Positions 9,841 through 19,489 of a stretch of 64,000 bases of DNA are shown one piece after another. A program made the position numbers and the translations under genes. Position 1 is the stretch's first letter, and each line of letters starts with the position of its first letter. The notes beneath the pieces were generated by a model. It did no database searches. It worked only from the letters and a program-made list of their open reading frames with translations, and had not been told where the DNA came from. This stretch comes from Vibrio azureus (GTDB taxonomy: Bacteria; Pseudomonadota; Gammaproteobacteria; Enterobacterales; Vibrionaceae): NCBI RefSeq assembly GCF_002849855.1, contig NZ_CP018616.1:1922001-1986000 (forward strand), given 5' to 3'.

Positions 9841-9907
9841 TATACTCAAGTTAATCTGTCTAACGTGACGACCTTAGGAGAGTCTCTCTGAAGTCACTTC
9901 AGTATAC
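9841..9907. repeat. Degenerate palindromic repeat copy
   Basis: TATACTCAAG at the left and CTTCAGTATA at the right with a decayed interior. It lies directly beside the 180-bp copy. Confidence 0.5.
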
Positions 9908-9917
9908 AGCCTTCAAT

Positions 9918-10172
9918 CTAGCAGTGTTTTCTTGATGATAATGAATCTCTATGATATCTGTGCTCAACTAAGCGGCCTCTAGAGTGCTTAAACGTCAGCC
10001 CAGAATTACCAATATTTGTTCTTCTTTGCCTAACAATAAGTTCTTCGAGACTTTTTGCTAACGAGATTTTTTTACGGATATTTTCAAAAAAACACGAGAA
10101 TGACATAATTTTATACCACACAGGGGCTATATAAGGCTTAACGGTAGATATTGGACAGACCATAACACCCAA
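9918..10172 (-). CDS. Possible small basic protein, doubtful
   Basis: An open frame of 84 codons with a TTG start and an AAGG a few bases ahead. The product is rich in Arg, Lys and His (LEELIVRQRR, SRGRLVEHRYHRD), shows no recognised domain and is flanked by degenerate repeat copies. It may be a chance frame. I list it because it fills an otherwise empty stretch between the regulator and the esterase. Confidence 0.22.
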   Translation of the reverse strand: MGVMVCPISTVKPYIAPVWYKIMSFSCFFENIRKKISLAKSLEELIVRQRRTNIGNSGLTFKHSRGRLVEHRYHRDSLSSRKHC

Positions 10173-10212
10173 GATCGCCTTAGAGCACTACGCACTGTCA
10201 AGTAAAAGAGAG

Positions 10213-10275
10213 ATACCCATTTGACCCTAGGGGGCTTGTCTCAAAGCAATATGACCGAGTCATATTTGGGTGCTA
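10213..10275. repeat. Degenerate palindromic repeat copy near the esterase 3' end
   Basis: GATACCCATTTGACC at the left and CATATTTGGGTGCTAT at the right, a weak copy of the repeat ends. Confidence 0.45.
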
Positions 10276-10306
10276 TGGCAACGACCCAGTAACAGCCGTT
10301 GCCATA
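10274..10306 (-). terminator. Hairpin after the carboxylesterase gene
   Basis: A perfect 10-bp stem, TATGGCAACG with CGTTGCCATA, lies about 10 bases beyond the stop codon. No strong T-run follows on the minus strand, so termination is likely but may not be intrinsic. Confidence 0.5.
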
Positions 10307-10314
10307 ACAAGAAG

Positions 10315-11985
10315 TTAACGGCTCATGATGGCATTAACTTGTGAACAGATATCTTTGTTCGTGGCATGATCCCAATCTTTAGCATCAGAAAAATAACCAT
10401 CTGCAGTGAATACCGTCATGTTATCTTTATCCACAGAGTAAGGCTTGAACGTATCTGCTTTTAACCAATTCGACATCAAAATATCCTTTGCAACATGATC
10501 TTGCACAGAGAATGTTGTTGGTCCAGAAACCGCGTTCACTTCATTACCGAAGATAAATGACAGCTCGGCACCGTGGCATGATGTTTCAGATGGCAAACAT
10601 GTTTTAGAAAAACTTTCGACGTAGTAGTCTGGCCATAGAGAGAAACCCGGTTGGTAATTAAATTGGTACAGCGAAGAATGCGAACCGTTTGCTGCTAAGT
10701 TTTTAGCCACGTTTTGAGATGAACACATAAACAAAACCTGATTCATCAATTTACGAGCATTTGCCTTACGTTTCTCAGCATTACTGCTCCAGATTGATAA
10801 GTGAAACTCTGGGATATTACGTAACTGCTTACCCTTGTCACCACCAAAGAATAAATCGATTAACTGGTTATAACTCCCAGCAAAGTTAAGCAAGGCATCA
10901 AACGGTGCAACAAAGATGTTTGACTCATCTTTATTAAAGCCGACGGTGACATCAACACCCTCTACTTTTTTCAGGTCACTCGGCTGATAAGGAACCGTTT
11001 CACCATCAATGTAAGGTGCCCAAGACAACAGGCCCGATGTTTTTGGTGTAATTGTGGTGAGATTGTTCATTTGAGTTAAGGCAGCCTTCATCTCAGCTTG
11101 AACTGCAACAATGTCTTCAAAAGGAACCGTTTTAATGTCCTTATCACTACCAAGTTTGTCTTTAACTTTATCGGCTAACCACTTTGCCGATTGAGCGTCT
11201 TTGTATTTCACGCCATACGGATTACTCTCCATGATTGCACGTTGATATAGGCGGGCATTTTGTTGGTCATCCATCAGTTGAATACCAATTGACATGGCCC
11301 CAGCGCTTTCACCAAATAGAGTTATATTCTCAGCATCCCCACCAAAACTTTCGATATTATCGTGGATCCATTCAAGCGCTGCTTTTTGGTCTTGTATACC
11401 GTAGTTACCAGAGTGATGCTCGTTGTATAAACTGCCTAAAATACCTAGACGGTAGTTAAGGCTGACTAGGATAAACGGATTGTCTTCGTCGGCATTTTTA
11501 GCCACGATATTATTACCGTCAAATTGCTTGACTGAACTCGAACCTAGCTCAAATGCACCACCGTGAATGAAGACGTACACTGGAAGTTTAGCTACTTTAG
11601 TATTACTAGCTGGACGCCAAACATTCACATTTAAGCAGTCCTCACTTTGCGTTTCTTGGACAACCCCGTTCGCAGCCATAGTGTGTGGGACTTGTGGACA
11701 AATATCGCCTACTGAAGTCACTGCATATTCATGACCCGCTTGATAATGATAAGTTTGCGGAGCCTGGAATCGTTCAGCCGTCGCATACTTTATACCCAAA
11801 AAAGACTCAACGGGAGAAGAGTGATTCTCAGGTTGCGTTTCAAGACCAGTCAAAACGGCGCCATCAATTTCAACCGTCGGTGAATTTGAAAATAGTTCAT
11901 GATTGACATCAAGCGTTACTGCTTGAGCTGAAGAAAGGCAAGCTAAGCAGCTCAACCACACTGTATTTATAGAAAAGTTTTTCAT
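10315..11985 (-). CDS. Secreted type-B carboxylesterase (alpha/beta hydrolase)
   Basis: A 556-aa exported ester hydrolase of the carboxylesterase/cholinesterase family. A signal peptide (residues 1-22, ending SAQA) is followed by the family signature EDCLNVNVW (about 115), the oxyanion-hole HGG (about 141), the nucleophile elbow GESAGA (serine near 227), and late in the chain CHGAEL, which carries the expected catalytic histidine. Several cysteines fit disulfides in a periplasmic or extracellular enzyme. The natural substrate cannot be read from the sequence. It stands alone between terminator hairpins, next to the exoprotein genes, and could act outside the cell with them (inference). The Shine-Dalgarno signal is weak. 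Confidence 0.85.
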   Translation of the reverse strand: MKNFSINTVWLSCLACLSSAQAVTLDVNHELFSNSPTVEIDGAVLTGLETQPENHSSPVESFLGIKYATAERFQAPQTYHYQAGHEYAVTSVGDICPQVPHTMAANGVVQETQSEDCLNVNVWRPASNTKVAKLPVYVFIHGGAFELGSSSVKQFDGNNIVAKNADEDNPFILVSLNYRLGILGSLYNEHHSGNYGIQDQKAALEWIHDNIESFGGDAENITLFGESAGAMSIGIQLMDDQQNARLYQRAIMESNPYGVKYKDAQSAKWLADKVKDKLGSDKDIKTVPFEDIVAVQAEMKAALTQMNNLTTITPKTSGLLSWAPYIDGETVPYQPSDLKKVEGVDVTVGFNKDESNIFVAPFDALLNFAGSYNQLIDLFFGGDKGKQLRNIPEFHLSIWSSNAEKRKANARKLMNQVLFMCSSQNVAKNLAANGSHSSLYQFNYQPGFSLWPDYYVESFSKTCLPSETSCHGAELSFIFGNEVNAVSGPTTFSVQDHVAKDILMSNWLKADTFKPYSVDKDNMTVFTADGYFSDAKDWDHATNKDICSQVNAIMSR

Positions 11986-12325
11986 TATTTTTTATCTATG
12001 CTTTTTTGACACCCAAACAGCCAAATTATTGATGATAATTCAGCTACTGTCTTTCGCCGTATTGATAGTGAATATGGCGGGATTAATATGCAATGTAACA
12101 CCTGCTAAAGAAAGGAAATCACCGTTATTTTATAATTACTGATCTTTATTGAGGTTACAGCGAGATAGATTAAAAAACTCAGTCAGGTCTTGTATCGTAC
12201 AATATTTTCAAAAACATACCAAAATAGACTCAAGATACTTTGAGATAAAAAGGTCTGGCAAGCAAGCCAGACCTTTATTATGAATAGATTAATCCTATTT
12301 AGGTTAACTATTACTAAGCTGTATA
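11986..12325. other. Intergenic stretch between esterase and exoprotein genes
   Basis: No gene is seen. It holds the esterase promoter region, a decayed repeat copy around 12217-12247 (CATACCAAAATAGACTCAAG), and the exoprotein terminator listed separately. Confidence 0.5.
12250..12275 (-). terminator. Rho-independent terminator of the 856-aa exoprotein gene
   Basis: A 10-bp stem, AAGGTCTGGC with GCCAGACCTT and a 6-base loop; on the minus strand it is followed by TTTTT. Confidence 0.85.
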
Positions 12326-14896
12326 TTAATGTGAAGTAGGTGCATTGTACGAACCACTTTGATCAAAGTTAACGTTCTGATTCGGTCCAAGCGCTCTACA
12401 GCCCATAGATGGGAGAAGATTCAATCCATTAGATACAATCGCTGGAAACGAATATTGCTGAGAGTAGTAAAGAGACTCATTATGCACGGTATGCTCATCT
12501 ATTTGCTTTGATTCACCTGCACGAACCAGAACAGAACGACCAAGACGGCTTACCAGTACATAAGCATCATATTCTGAATGATTGCTTGCGGTTAAAGATA
12601 ATGAATTATAAGTTTGTGACGTATAGCCCGAACGCGCACTACAGTGCACTGTTAAATCTACAGGAACTTTCCGTGGTTTTTGCATATTCACAGCATTACG
12701 AGACACATACATATATTGGTTTTTTGAACCTTTATCACCGTTTTTCGGAAATACAATCAAATCCCCTGCGACGCTACCACCAGCACCACCACCACTCACG
12801 TCAAATACACGGCCATTTGCAATGGACGCAATCGCCATTTCTGTTTTGTTAGTCGAGGTAATGATCGACTCTTCTAGGTGAAGATCACTTTGCGCTTGGA
12901 AAGAAAACAACTGTGAGACACCGTAATCAATATCGCATCGATTGATAGTCACATTGTAATCGTTAACAGTTAAACACTGAGTATCATCAGCGACAGGACG
13001 AACTTGGAACACGTTCGTTGGGTGCGCAGTTGTTCCTTGGGCGGCAGGGACAAACTTAAACAATGTATTGACATCGGTATTGTCATTCACAGCTTGAGAA
13101 GTATCACAATCCTGGAACTTAAATTGACCACCCGTCTTCGTTAAACATCTCGGGGTTCCGTTATTTGTAAAGTTAATGATACGTTTACCACGGTCACCGA
13201 CTGCAACATTAAATCGCTTCGTTTTCAGCTTATCTTCACCATTGACACGATAGTTAGCCGTCAAGTCAAGTGGCAGTACAATGTTAGCAAATCGAGGTAG
13301 GTAACTTTCAAACAGTCCACCTATTGCTTCAATACCATCGTTGACTGATGCAATATCTAAATAGAACTGGCCATCATCGGAGAATTCAACCGCTCTTGCT
13401 AGAATCTGGCTATTAATCAACTCTTCAATTGGCTTTAAACCTTGCTCGATATAACTTGGTAGATCGGGGAAATCCGCTTTAATCATTTCAATCAGTGGGT
13501 ATCTCGCTGACCAAGTCACGCTTTCTAAACCCGAAATTGGGCTTTGATCAAGTGTCTCTAATGTCAAACGAATACCTGTATCGCTAGCTTGACGCTGAGC
13601 TGTTTGACGGCCTTTATTCGATACTTTGATCACAGCACCGTTAATATAAGCGTTGTTGTAGTTCACATCATTAAGCGGATCGCTGTCTTTTAATACGATT
13701 TGACTTGTGTCGGTGTTGTAGGTGACGACCGTCGCAAACTGGTTCCAATTAAAGGTTTTTTGACCCGTTGTTTCAATCTCAAATGGGACATCAGCCGTAA
13801 CATGGCCGCCTTTTAGGGTTTGGTTCGTGTTGCCTACACTGATCGTTTGTTCATTGTCCGCGTCTTGCCAAACGTTCACGCCCGTTAAACGAACATTGTG
13901 ACCATTAGCGATCAGGTCACACTCTTGCGATTGGGTTTGTGTCAGTACACACTCACTCTCTGGGTTAGCCGAATCGACAATACGCATCGGGGAGGCATCG
14001 AGGTAAGCGCCTTGGCCTATCATTTTAGTTTTATTGTCTGGGTCAATAAATGGAATAGGCGTATCATTATCCGTAAGTTTGTAACCGAGCGTCAAGGTAA
14101 AGAACGCTTCACTGCTCCAACCTTGCTGTGGATAAATTTCCCCAGTCACTCGATAATGGCCATCAACAACATCCACTTTTTGATTGTCTAAAACAACCCA
14201 CTCCGATGTTGGCTTATCCGTATCCATGCTCTTTTCAACTAACACATGGATTGGGTCAGCAGCCAAACTGTCTGCACTACCACTTACCAAATCAAATTCT
14301 AACTCAACTTGCACTGGTGTTTTCGTCGCTAGCCACTGCTTGCCTTCTCTCATCACCGATTTGTCATTTGCTTGCTCAAATTCAGCACTAGCATTAGAAA
14401 ACTCCGGGCTATCTGGAACAAGGTCATCCACTGTAAGCATGCCTCCCCAACCCGCACGCCAATCATCAGCCCCAAGGTAAACTCTTAAACCAGCGCTATG
14501 AAAGCCAACATCGGGTAAAATACATGACCATTGATTACCTTCAATACGTGTACAGTCATAGCGCTTCTCATCCGCACCATATATCTTAACGTCAATGGTT
14601 GAACCCTCGTGCCACCATGGGCCATTCGGATCATTGTCCGGATTAAGATCCGGAAAAGAATCCGGGGGCGTAACCGTAAACTTATGCCCAGGCTTGAGGC
14701 TCAAACCTTCTGGATTGATATTTGCGATACAAAAGTTACTGGGGCCGTCTGAGTTTAAGTCTACACATCGTTGAGTCGGGAGGATGTTAGTTGCTCCGTA
14801 GTTTTCGGCGATATTTTGTGTCACGCTGGCAGCATGAGATGTCGGGATACTGGCAAAACTGGCCAGCAGCGCAGCATAAATTGGAGAAAGTTTCAT
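12326..14896 (-). CDS. Large exoprotein A with ricin-like beta-trefoil
   Basis: An 856-aa exported protein with a signal peptide (1-22, cut after SHA). Residues 23-160 form a cysteine-paired module shared with two paralogues in this window. About 160-300 and 310-570 look like beta-rich domains. About 575-735 read as a ricin-type beta-trefoil: repeated CLT/CD/LFKF and QCLTV/CD/QLFSFQ blocks, then RVFDVSGGG and NQYMYV. A cysteine-containing C-terminal domain (745-856) follows. No catalytic motif was seen. A beta-trefoil suggests sugar binding. It is closely related to the 863-aa gene at 16303-18894: the first 307 residues are nearly identical apart from about residues 78-100, the rest more divergent. 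The cellular role is unknown; its neighbours suggest a surface or secreted factor. Confidence 0.8.
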   Translation of the reverse strand: MKLSPIYAALLASFASIPTSHAASVTQNIAENYGATNILPTQRCVDLNSDGPSNFCIANINPEGLSLKPGHKFTVTPPDSFPDLNPDNDPNGPWWHEGSTIDVKIYGADEKRYDCTRIEGNQWSCILPDVGFHSAGLRVYLGADDWRAGWGGMLTVDDLVPDSPEFSNASAEFEQANDKSVMREGKQWLATKTPVQVELEFDLVSGSADSLAADPIHVLVEKSMDTDKPTSEWVVLDNQKVDVVDGHYRVTGEIYPQQGWSSEAFFTLTLGYKLTDNDTPIPFIDPDNKTKMIGQGAYLDASPMRIVDSANPESECVLTQTQSQECDLIANGHNVRLTGVNVWQDADNEQTISVGNTNQTLKGGHVTADVPFEIETTGQKTFNWNQFATVVTYNTDTSQIVLKDSDPLNDVNYNNAYINGAVIKVSNKGRQTAQRQASDTGIRLTLETLDQSPISGLESVTWSARYPLIEMIKADFPDLPSYIEQGLKPIEELINSQILARAVEFSDDGQFYLDIASVNDGIEAIGGLFESYLPRFANIVLPLDLTANYRVNGEDKLKTKRFNVAVGDRGKRIINFTNNGTPRCLTKTGGQFKFQDCDTSQAVNDNTDVNTLFKFVPAAQGTTAHPTNVFQVRPVADDTQCLTVNDYNVTINRCDIDYGVSQLFSFQAQSDLHLEESIITSTNKTEMAIASIANGRVFDVSGGGAGGSVAGDLIVFPKNGDKGSKNQYMYVSRNAVNMQKPRKVPVDLTVHCSARSGYTSQTYNSLSLTASNHSEYDAYVLVSRLGRSVLVRAGESKQIDEHTVHNESLYYSQQYSFPAIVSNGLNLLPSMGCRALGPNQNVNFDQSGSYNAPTSH

Positions 14897-15293
14897 TTTT
14901 TTGCTCTTGTCTTTCTTGTCTTGATTGATGATGTATTACTAGGCAAAGGAGTAAGGCTTAGAGCCAAATGCTCTTTGTCTTTTGCCTTGTCACCATGCTT
15001 CTAAAAAGCCCTACCCCCCAAGACAATCAAGGTTAATTTAGATTTAGCTTTTTTCACAAAACAAATTAAAAAAACATTAATACAATACAAAACAATATGA
15101 TAAGGCACAAAAATCAAAAGGCCGACTCAAATATCGAACTTGTATTTTGATTTTCTAAATTAAAAATAATAGTGAGATTTGCGGTTAGAGATAAATCTGA
15201 AACCAAAAAAAAGTAGCCGAGTTGGCTACTTATAGCAATCAGAGTCAACGCATAACATCACGTTATTACGCGAGTTATCATCTTGTACTGGCT
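14897..15293. other. Intergenic stretch between exoprotein A and the short paralogue
   Basis: No supportable gene. AT-rich; it holds the presumed promoter of exoprotein A and, at its right end, the terminator of the short paralogue. Confidence 0.5.
15211..15231 (-). terminator. Rho-independent terminator of the short paralogue
   Basis: AAGTAGCC pairs with GGCTACTT around a 5-base loop; the minus strand continues with eight or more T. Confidence 0.85.
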
Positions 15294-16007
15294 TTAATCG
15301 TGCTTAGGCTTTTCAGGCATAGGTTTTAATAAAGCTGGCACCGTGTCAGGTTGAAGTGCACAAGTATGTAGGATATCTAAAATAAGGGCGTTCTCATCAA
15401 TCACATCTTGATAAGGCTTCGTTGGTATCCCATCCAGTGCAAGATGCAGTTTTTCTGCCGTATAGCGATAGCTGTCAAGCGCTTGATTTTTCCACTGCTC
15501 AACCAATTGGATAGAACGGACAATACAGTCTTGTAATGGCACATCTTGTTGTAGATCATCAATAGTTAATTCTCCTATCCAAGAATTACGAGGTTCCAGA
15601 GGATCAACCCATAACTCTAAAGGAGCACCACTTTCAGGGAAACCTGAAGCTGGCACAGTACAGCTCCACTGATTATCGCCCATATCTTCACATTCGGTAC
15701 TCCCCACCTTTCCTAATGCACGCACGCGCCTTGGTGACTCTGCCTCTTGCCATCCTTCATACGCTTCAAAAGTCGGAACTGTCACAACAAAGGGATGATC
15801 CGGCGCTAAGGTCAACCCTTTGGTTTCGATGTTTGCTGTACAGTGATCTCCCCAGTCCATAAGTGAAAAAGTCACACAATGAACGGGGTCTGGAATAGGC
15901 GAATCCTCATAGTTAGTTGTAATGTCTTGGGTAAAGGTCGCAGCTTGAGCGCCAGAAATACCAGCAAAACTCACTAGCAGCGCAGTATAGATTGATGAAC
16001 GATTCAT
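15294..16007 (-). CDS. Short exoprotein sharing only the N-terminal module
   Basis: A 237-aa exported protein with a signal peptide (1-22, ending GAQA). Residues 23-155 align with the N-terminal module of its two large neighbours (QDITTNY, CTANIETKGLTLAPDHPFVV, DNQWSCTVPASGFPESGAPL, WIGELTIDDL). After that it departs: the last 80 residues are predicted helical with two cysteines and end in a proline-rich basic tail, unrelated to the beta-trefoil part of the large proteins. It has its own terminator and ribosome site, so it looks like a real gene and not a fragment. Function unknown; the shared module may be what an exporter or partner recognises (inference). Confidence 0.72.
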   Translation of the reverse strand: MNRSSIYTALLVSFAGISGAQAATFTQDITTNYEDSPIPDPVHCVTFSLMDWGDHCTANIETKGLTLAPDHPFVVTVPTFEAYEGWQEAESPRRVRALGKVGSTECEDMGDNQWSCTVPASGFPESGAPLELWVDPLEPRNSWIGELTIDDLQQDVPLQDCIVRSIQLVEQWKNQALDSYRYTAEKLHLALDGIPTKPYQDVIDENALILDILHTCALQPDTVPALLKPMPEKPKHD

Positions 16008-16250
16008 ATTATTTTCTCTTGTTATTTTTGATGATTATGTTTTATTTAATAAAAGCTAGATTTAGGCACACTTAATTTACTTATGTGCGATAAATTTACA
16101 TATTTACCATAAACTTAAAATCACCTTACCTAGCCCACCCACCATGCCGAACCAAACAAAAATGGCCAAGAGAATCACGGTTAATCCGTTTTTTTTGATA
16201 TTTTTTTACCTACACGAGAGAAACTTTTCTCTCACATTGTTTAACCCAAA

Positions 16251-16274
16251 AGAGCAAAGATCCTTCTTTGCTCT
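16251..16274 (-). terminator. Terminator of the 863-aa exoprotein gene
   Basis: AGAGCAAAGA pairs with TCTTTGCTCT; on the minus strand TTTT follows. A second hairpin (GAGAGAAA with TTTCTCTC, 16216-16233) lies just beyond. Confidence 0.75.
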
Positions 16275-16302
16275 CTGGGCATATTTTCTTATTACCTAAC
16301 TA

Positions 16303-18894
16303 TTATTCTGGGATTTCGGTAAAGGCGTTATAGCCTTTCTTATACTCAGAGAAGTTTTTATCTTTTCCTCTCCAAGCTTGACAAGCGCTTGGGTTGGCAG
16401 GCAATGAGAAAAAGCTATTATGTGGGTTATATTCCGGTCTAAAGCGATAGACTTGCTCCAAGCCATTGAAGCCTGTCATAGTACGGGTGTCAATTTGCTT
16501 AGATTCGCCAGCTCGGATCAGCGCCCAACGGCCACTGTAATTGATGTACACATAGGCATCATGTTTACTCTGGTTACTTGCAGAAAGCGATATCTTATTA
16601 CTTTGTGAAAAATAGGATTGACTCCAAGTCTCACAGTGCATGGTCAAATCTACAGGTACCGTGACTGGCTTATCTGGCTCAGTTTGAAGTCTAAAGCGGG
16701 ATACATACATATGCTGGTTGACTGAACCTTGCTCGTAGTTCTTCGGATAGACAATCAGATCATTGGCCTGACCAACGCCACCACCACCGCTGCGATCGAA
16801 AATACGGCCATTTTTCAATGAGGCAATGGTCATTTTGGGTGTATTGGCAGAAGTGATGATCGACTCTTCAAAGTGATAATCGCCTTGAGCTTGGAAAGTA
16901 AATAATTGAGCGACACCATAATTCGCATCACATTGCTGTGCCGAAACAGTATAGCCATCTTCAGCCACAGTCAGACACTGGGAGTCATCGCTAAATGGAC
17001 GAACTTGGAACACATTGGTTGGGTGTGATAACGTTCCCATGGCCGCTGGAATAAACTTAAACAGCACATTTGGATCCGTCTCGTCATTGACCGCATGAGA
17101 AGTATCACACTCTTGGAAAACAAATTTTCCGCCGATATTGGTCAAACACTGAGGCGTATAATCACCACTGTTAAAGTTGATGATACGTTTCCCTCGATCA
17201 CCGATGGCAATGTTGAAGCGTTTTGATTTCACTTTATCAACGCCATTAACACGGTAATGCGCGACTAAGTCTAACGGTAAAACTAGGTTGGCAAAACGCG
17301 GGAAATATTGATCATACTGGCTGCCAAGATCCGCGATCGCTTGACTAATACCATCATTGAGCGTTGCCACATCGAGATAGAAATCCCCAGATGCAGAAAA
17401 CGTCGCTGAATTGGCTAAAATATAATTATTGATTGCATTTTGAACGAGGAGCAACCCTTGCTCAACCAAACTTGGTAACTCTGGGTACTGAATTTTTACA
17501 AACTCAAGCAGTGGATATTCTGCACTCCATGTTACTTGACCTTCCAAGCCAGAAATAGCATGACCATTTAGGGTGGTAAGGGAAACATGAATACCAGTAT
17601 CATTCACTTCACGGCCATCTTTATGGCTGCCTGTATTACTGACTTTCGTCACGGCCCCATAGATGAAAGCGTTTTTGTAACTGACATTATTAACTGGGTT
17701 TGTGTCCTCAACGACGATATGTTCTGGATCGGTATTATACGTAATTCGAGTGCTGACATTATTCCAAGAGACGCTCTTCTGGCCTGTGGTTTCCATATCT
17801 AAAGAGAGATCTTGAGTGATGTGCCCTCCTTGCAGGGTTTGTGCTGGTTTTCCGTCAACCTTAATAGTTTGAGCTTGATCCGCATCCTGCCAAACATTGA
17901 CATCGGTTAATGTTACCTCTCGACCATTCGCAAGGTAATCGCAGGTTTGTGGTAACGATTGAGTTAATATGCATTGACCGTCGGTATTGACTGAGTCCAC
18001 AATGCGCATTGGAGAGGCATCGAGGTAAGCGCCTTGGCCTGTCATCCTAGTCTTATTGTCTGGGTCAATAAATGGAATAGGCGTATCGTTATCCGTAAGT
18101 TTGTAACCGAGCGTCAATGTAAAGAACGCTTCACTACTCCAACCTTGCTGTGGATAGATTTCCCCAGTCACTCGATAATGGCCATCAACAACATCCACTT
18201 TTTGATTGTCTAAAACAACCCACTCCGATGTTGGCTTATCCGTATCCATGCTCTTTTCAACTAACACATGGATTGGGTGAGCAGCCAAACTGTCTGCACT
18301 ACCACTTACCAAATCAAATTCTAACTCAACTTGTACTGGTGTTTTCGTCGCTAGCCACTGCTTACCTTCTCTCACCTCCGATTTGTCATTCGCTTGCTCA
18401 AATTCAGCAGTAGCATTAGAAAACTCCGGGCTATCTGGAACGAGGTCATCCACTGTAAGCATGCCTCCCCAACCCGCACGCCAATTATCAACACCGAGGT
18501 GAACTCTTAAGCCACCGCTATGAAACCCAACATCGGGTAAAATACACGACCATTGATTACCTTCAATACGTGTACAGTCATAACGCTTCTCATCTGCACC
18601 ATATATCTTCACGTCAGTCGGCGAATCCTCACCCCACCAACTTGCTACCGGAAAAGAAACTGGGGTCGTGACCGTAAACTCATGCCCAGGTTTGAGGCTT
18701 AAACCTTCTGGATTGATATTTGCGATACAAAAGTTACTGGGTCCGTCTAAGTTTAAGTCTACACATCGTTGAGTCGGGAGGATGTTAGTTGCTCCGTAGT
18801 TTTCGGCGATATTTTGTGTCACGCTGGCAGCATGAGATGTCGAGATACCGGCAAAACTGGCCAGTAACGCAGCATAAATTGGAGAGAATTTCAT
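16303..18894 (-). CDS. Large exoprotein B with ricin-like beta-trefoil
   Basis: An 863-aa exported paralogue of the 856-aa exoprotein A. I start it at the ATG at 18894, where GAGGAAAA lies just upstream and a signal peptide follows (MKFSPIYAALLASFAGISTSHA); the open frame extends 33 codons further without a better signal. Domain order is the same: cysteine-paired N-terminal module, beta-rich middle, ricin-like beta-trefoil (CLTNIGGKF, QCLTVAEDGY, QLFTFQAQ, RIFDRSGGG, NQHMYVSR) and a cysteine-containing C-terminal domain. DNA identity to the neighbour is very high up to about 17998 and then drops sharply. No enzymatic motif was seen. Probably a lectin-like secreted or surface factor; the partner is unknown. 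Confidence 0.8.
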   Translation of the reverse strand: MKFSPIYAALLASFAGISTSHAASVTQNIAENYGATNILPTQRCVDLNLDGPSNFCIANINPEGLSLKPGHEFTVTTPVSFPVASWWGEDSPTDVKIYGADEKRYDCTRIEGNQWSCILPDVGFHSGGLRVHLGVDNWRAGWGGMLTVDDLVPDSPEFSNATAEFEQANDKSEVREGKQWLATKTPVQVELEFDLVSGSADSLAAHPIHVLVEKSMDTDKPTSEWVVLDNQKVDVVDGHYRVTGEIYPQQGWSSEAFFTLTLGYKLTDNDTPIPFIDPDNKTRMTGQGAYLDASPMRIVDSVNTDGQCILTQSLPQTCDYLANGREVTLTDVNVWQDADQAQTIKVDGKPAQTLQGGHITQDLSLDMETTGQKSVSWNNVSTRITYNTDPEHIVVEDTNPVNNVSYKNAFIYGAVTKVSNTGSHKDGREVNDTGIHVSLTTLNGHAISGLEGQVTWSAEYPLLEFVKIQYPELPSLVEQGLLLVQNAINNYILANSATFSASGDFYLDVATLNDGISQAIADLGSQYDQYFPRFANLVLPLDLVAHYRVNGVDKVKSKRFNIAIGDRGKRIINFNSGDYTPQCLTNIGGKFVFQECDTSHAVNDETDPNVLFKFIPAAMGTLSHPTNVFQVRPFSDDSQCLTVAEDGYTVSAQQCDANYGVAQLFTFQAQGDYHFEESIITSANTPKMTIASLKNGRIFDRSGGGGVGQANDLIVYPKNYEQGSVNQHMYVSRFRLQTEPDKPVTVPVDLTMHCETWSQSYFSQSNKISLSASNQSKHDAYVYINYSGRWALIRAGESKQIDTRTMTGFNGLEQVYRFRPEYNPHNSFFSLPANPSACQAWRGKDKNFSEYKKGYNAFTEIPE

Positions 18895-19489
18895 TCTTTT
18901 CCTCTTTGTTTCTGAATTATAAATGGTCTTATACATAAAACTATGATGAAGGTTATTTCTAAAATAAAAAATCACTATTCTAGAACCACTCAATCAATGA
19001 GGTGGGGGGGGAATTTGACAAACAAAGATAAAATAACCAAGAAAATAAAGGTTATAAACAAAAAATAAAAAGATAAAAAAGATAAAAAAGATAAAAAACA
19101 ATTATCATGAACCGAATTGAAATAGGGTGTAAGCATTGATGACCAACGAGCTCAATTCACAAACCATCAAGTATGCATTTCCACAAGGATAACCCTGTTT
19201 TAGTGAGATTTTCGAGATATGGGTGAGTAGGAGTAACATATTGAAAAGTTAAGGGGGACACTTAAAGATTTTGTATTTTTAGCTCAGTAACTTAAATGCA
19301 TAAATAAACTTCCATAGAATAAATGCATCATAAGTGAATAAAAGACCCTAGATAATTTAAGTCGAAGTTTACACTTTTAAGTAAACGCTTAGTTACTTAC
19401 GAAATAACGAATACTTTTACAATTTTTTGACAAATATAAACCTAGGGTTTGATGGAAAGAGTGAATTATACCGAACGATTGAACATTAA
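18895..19489. other. AT-rich intergenic stretch with G8 tract and GATAAAAAA repeats
   Basis: No gene is seen. It contains a run of eight G at 19004-19011 and several copies of GATAAAAAA around 19070-19100. It should hold the promoter of exoprotein B. The simple repeats are noted as possible slippage sites. Confidence 0.5.

Noticed and set aside
9918..10172. DUF1127-type small protein
   Set aside because: The short Arg-rich stretch suggested it, but the characteristic core of that family (arginine-rich helix then a DIG motif) is not present. Kept only as a doubtful frame.
12326..18894. Tc-type, RTX or pore-forming toxin identity for the large exoproteins
   Set aside because: No RTX nonapeptides, no Rhs/YD repeats and no recognisable pore-forming core; only a beta-trefoil-like part can be supported.
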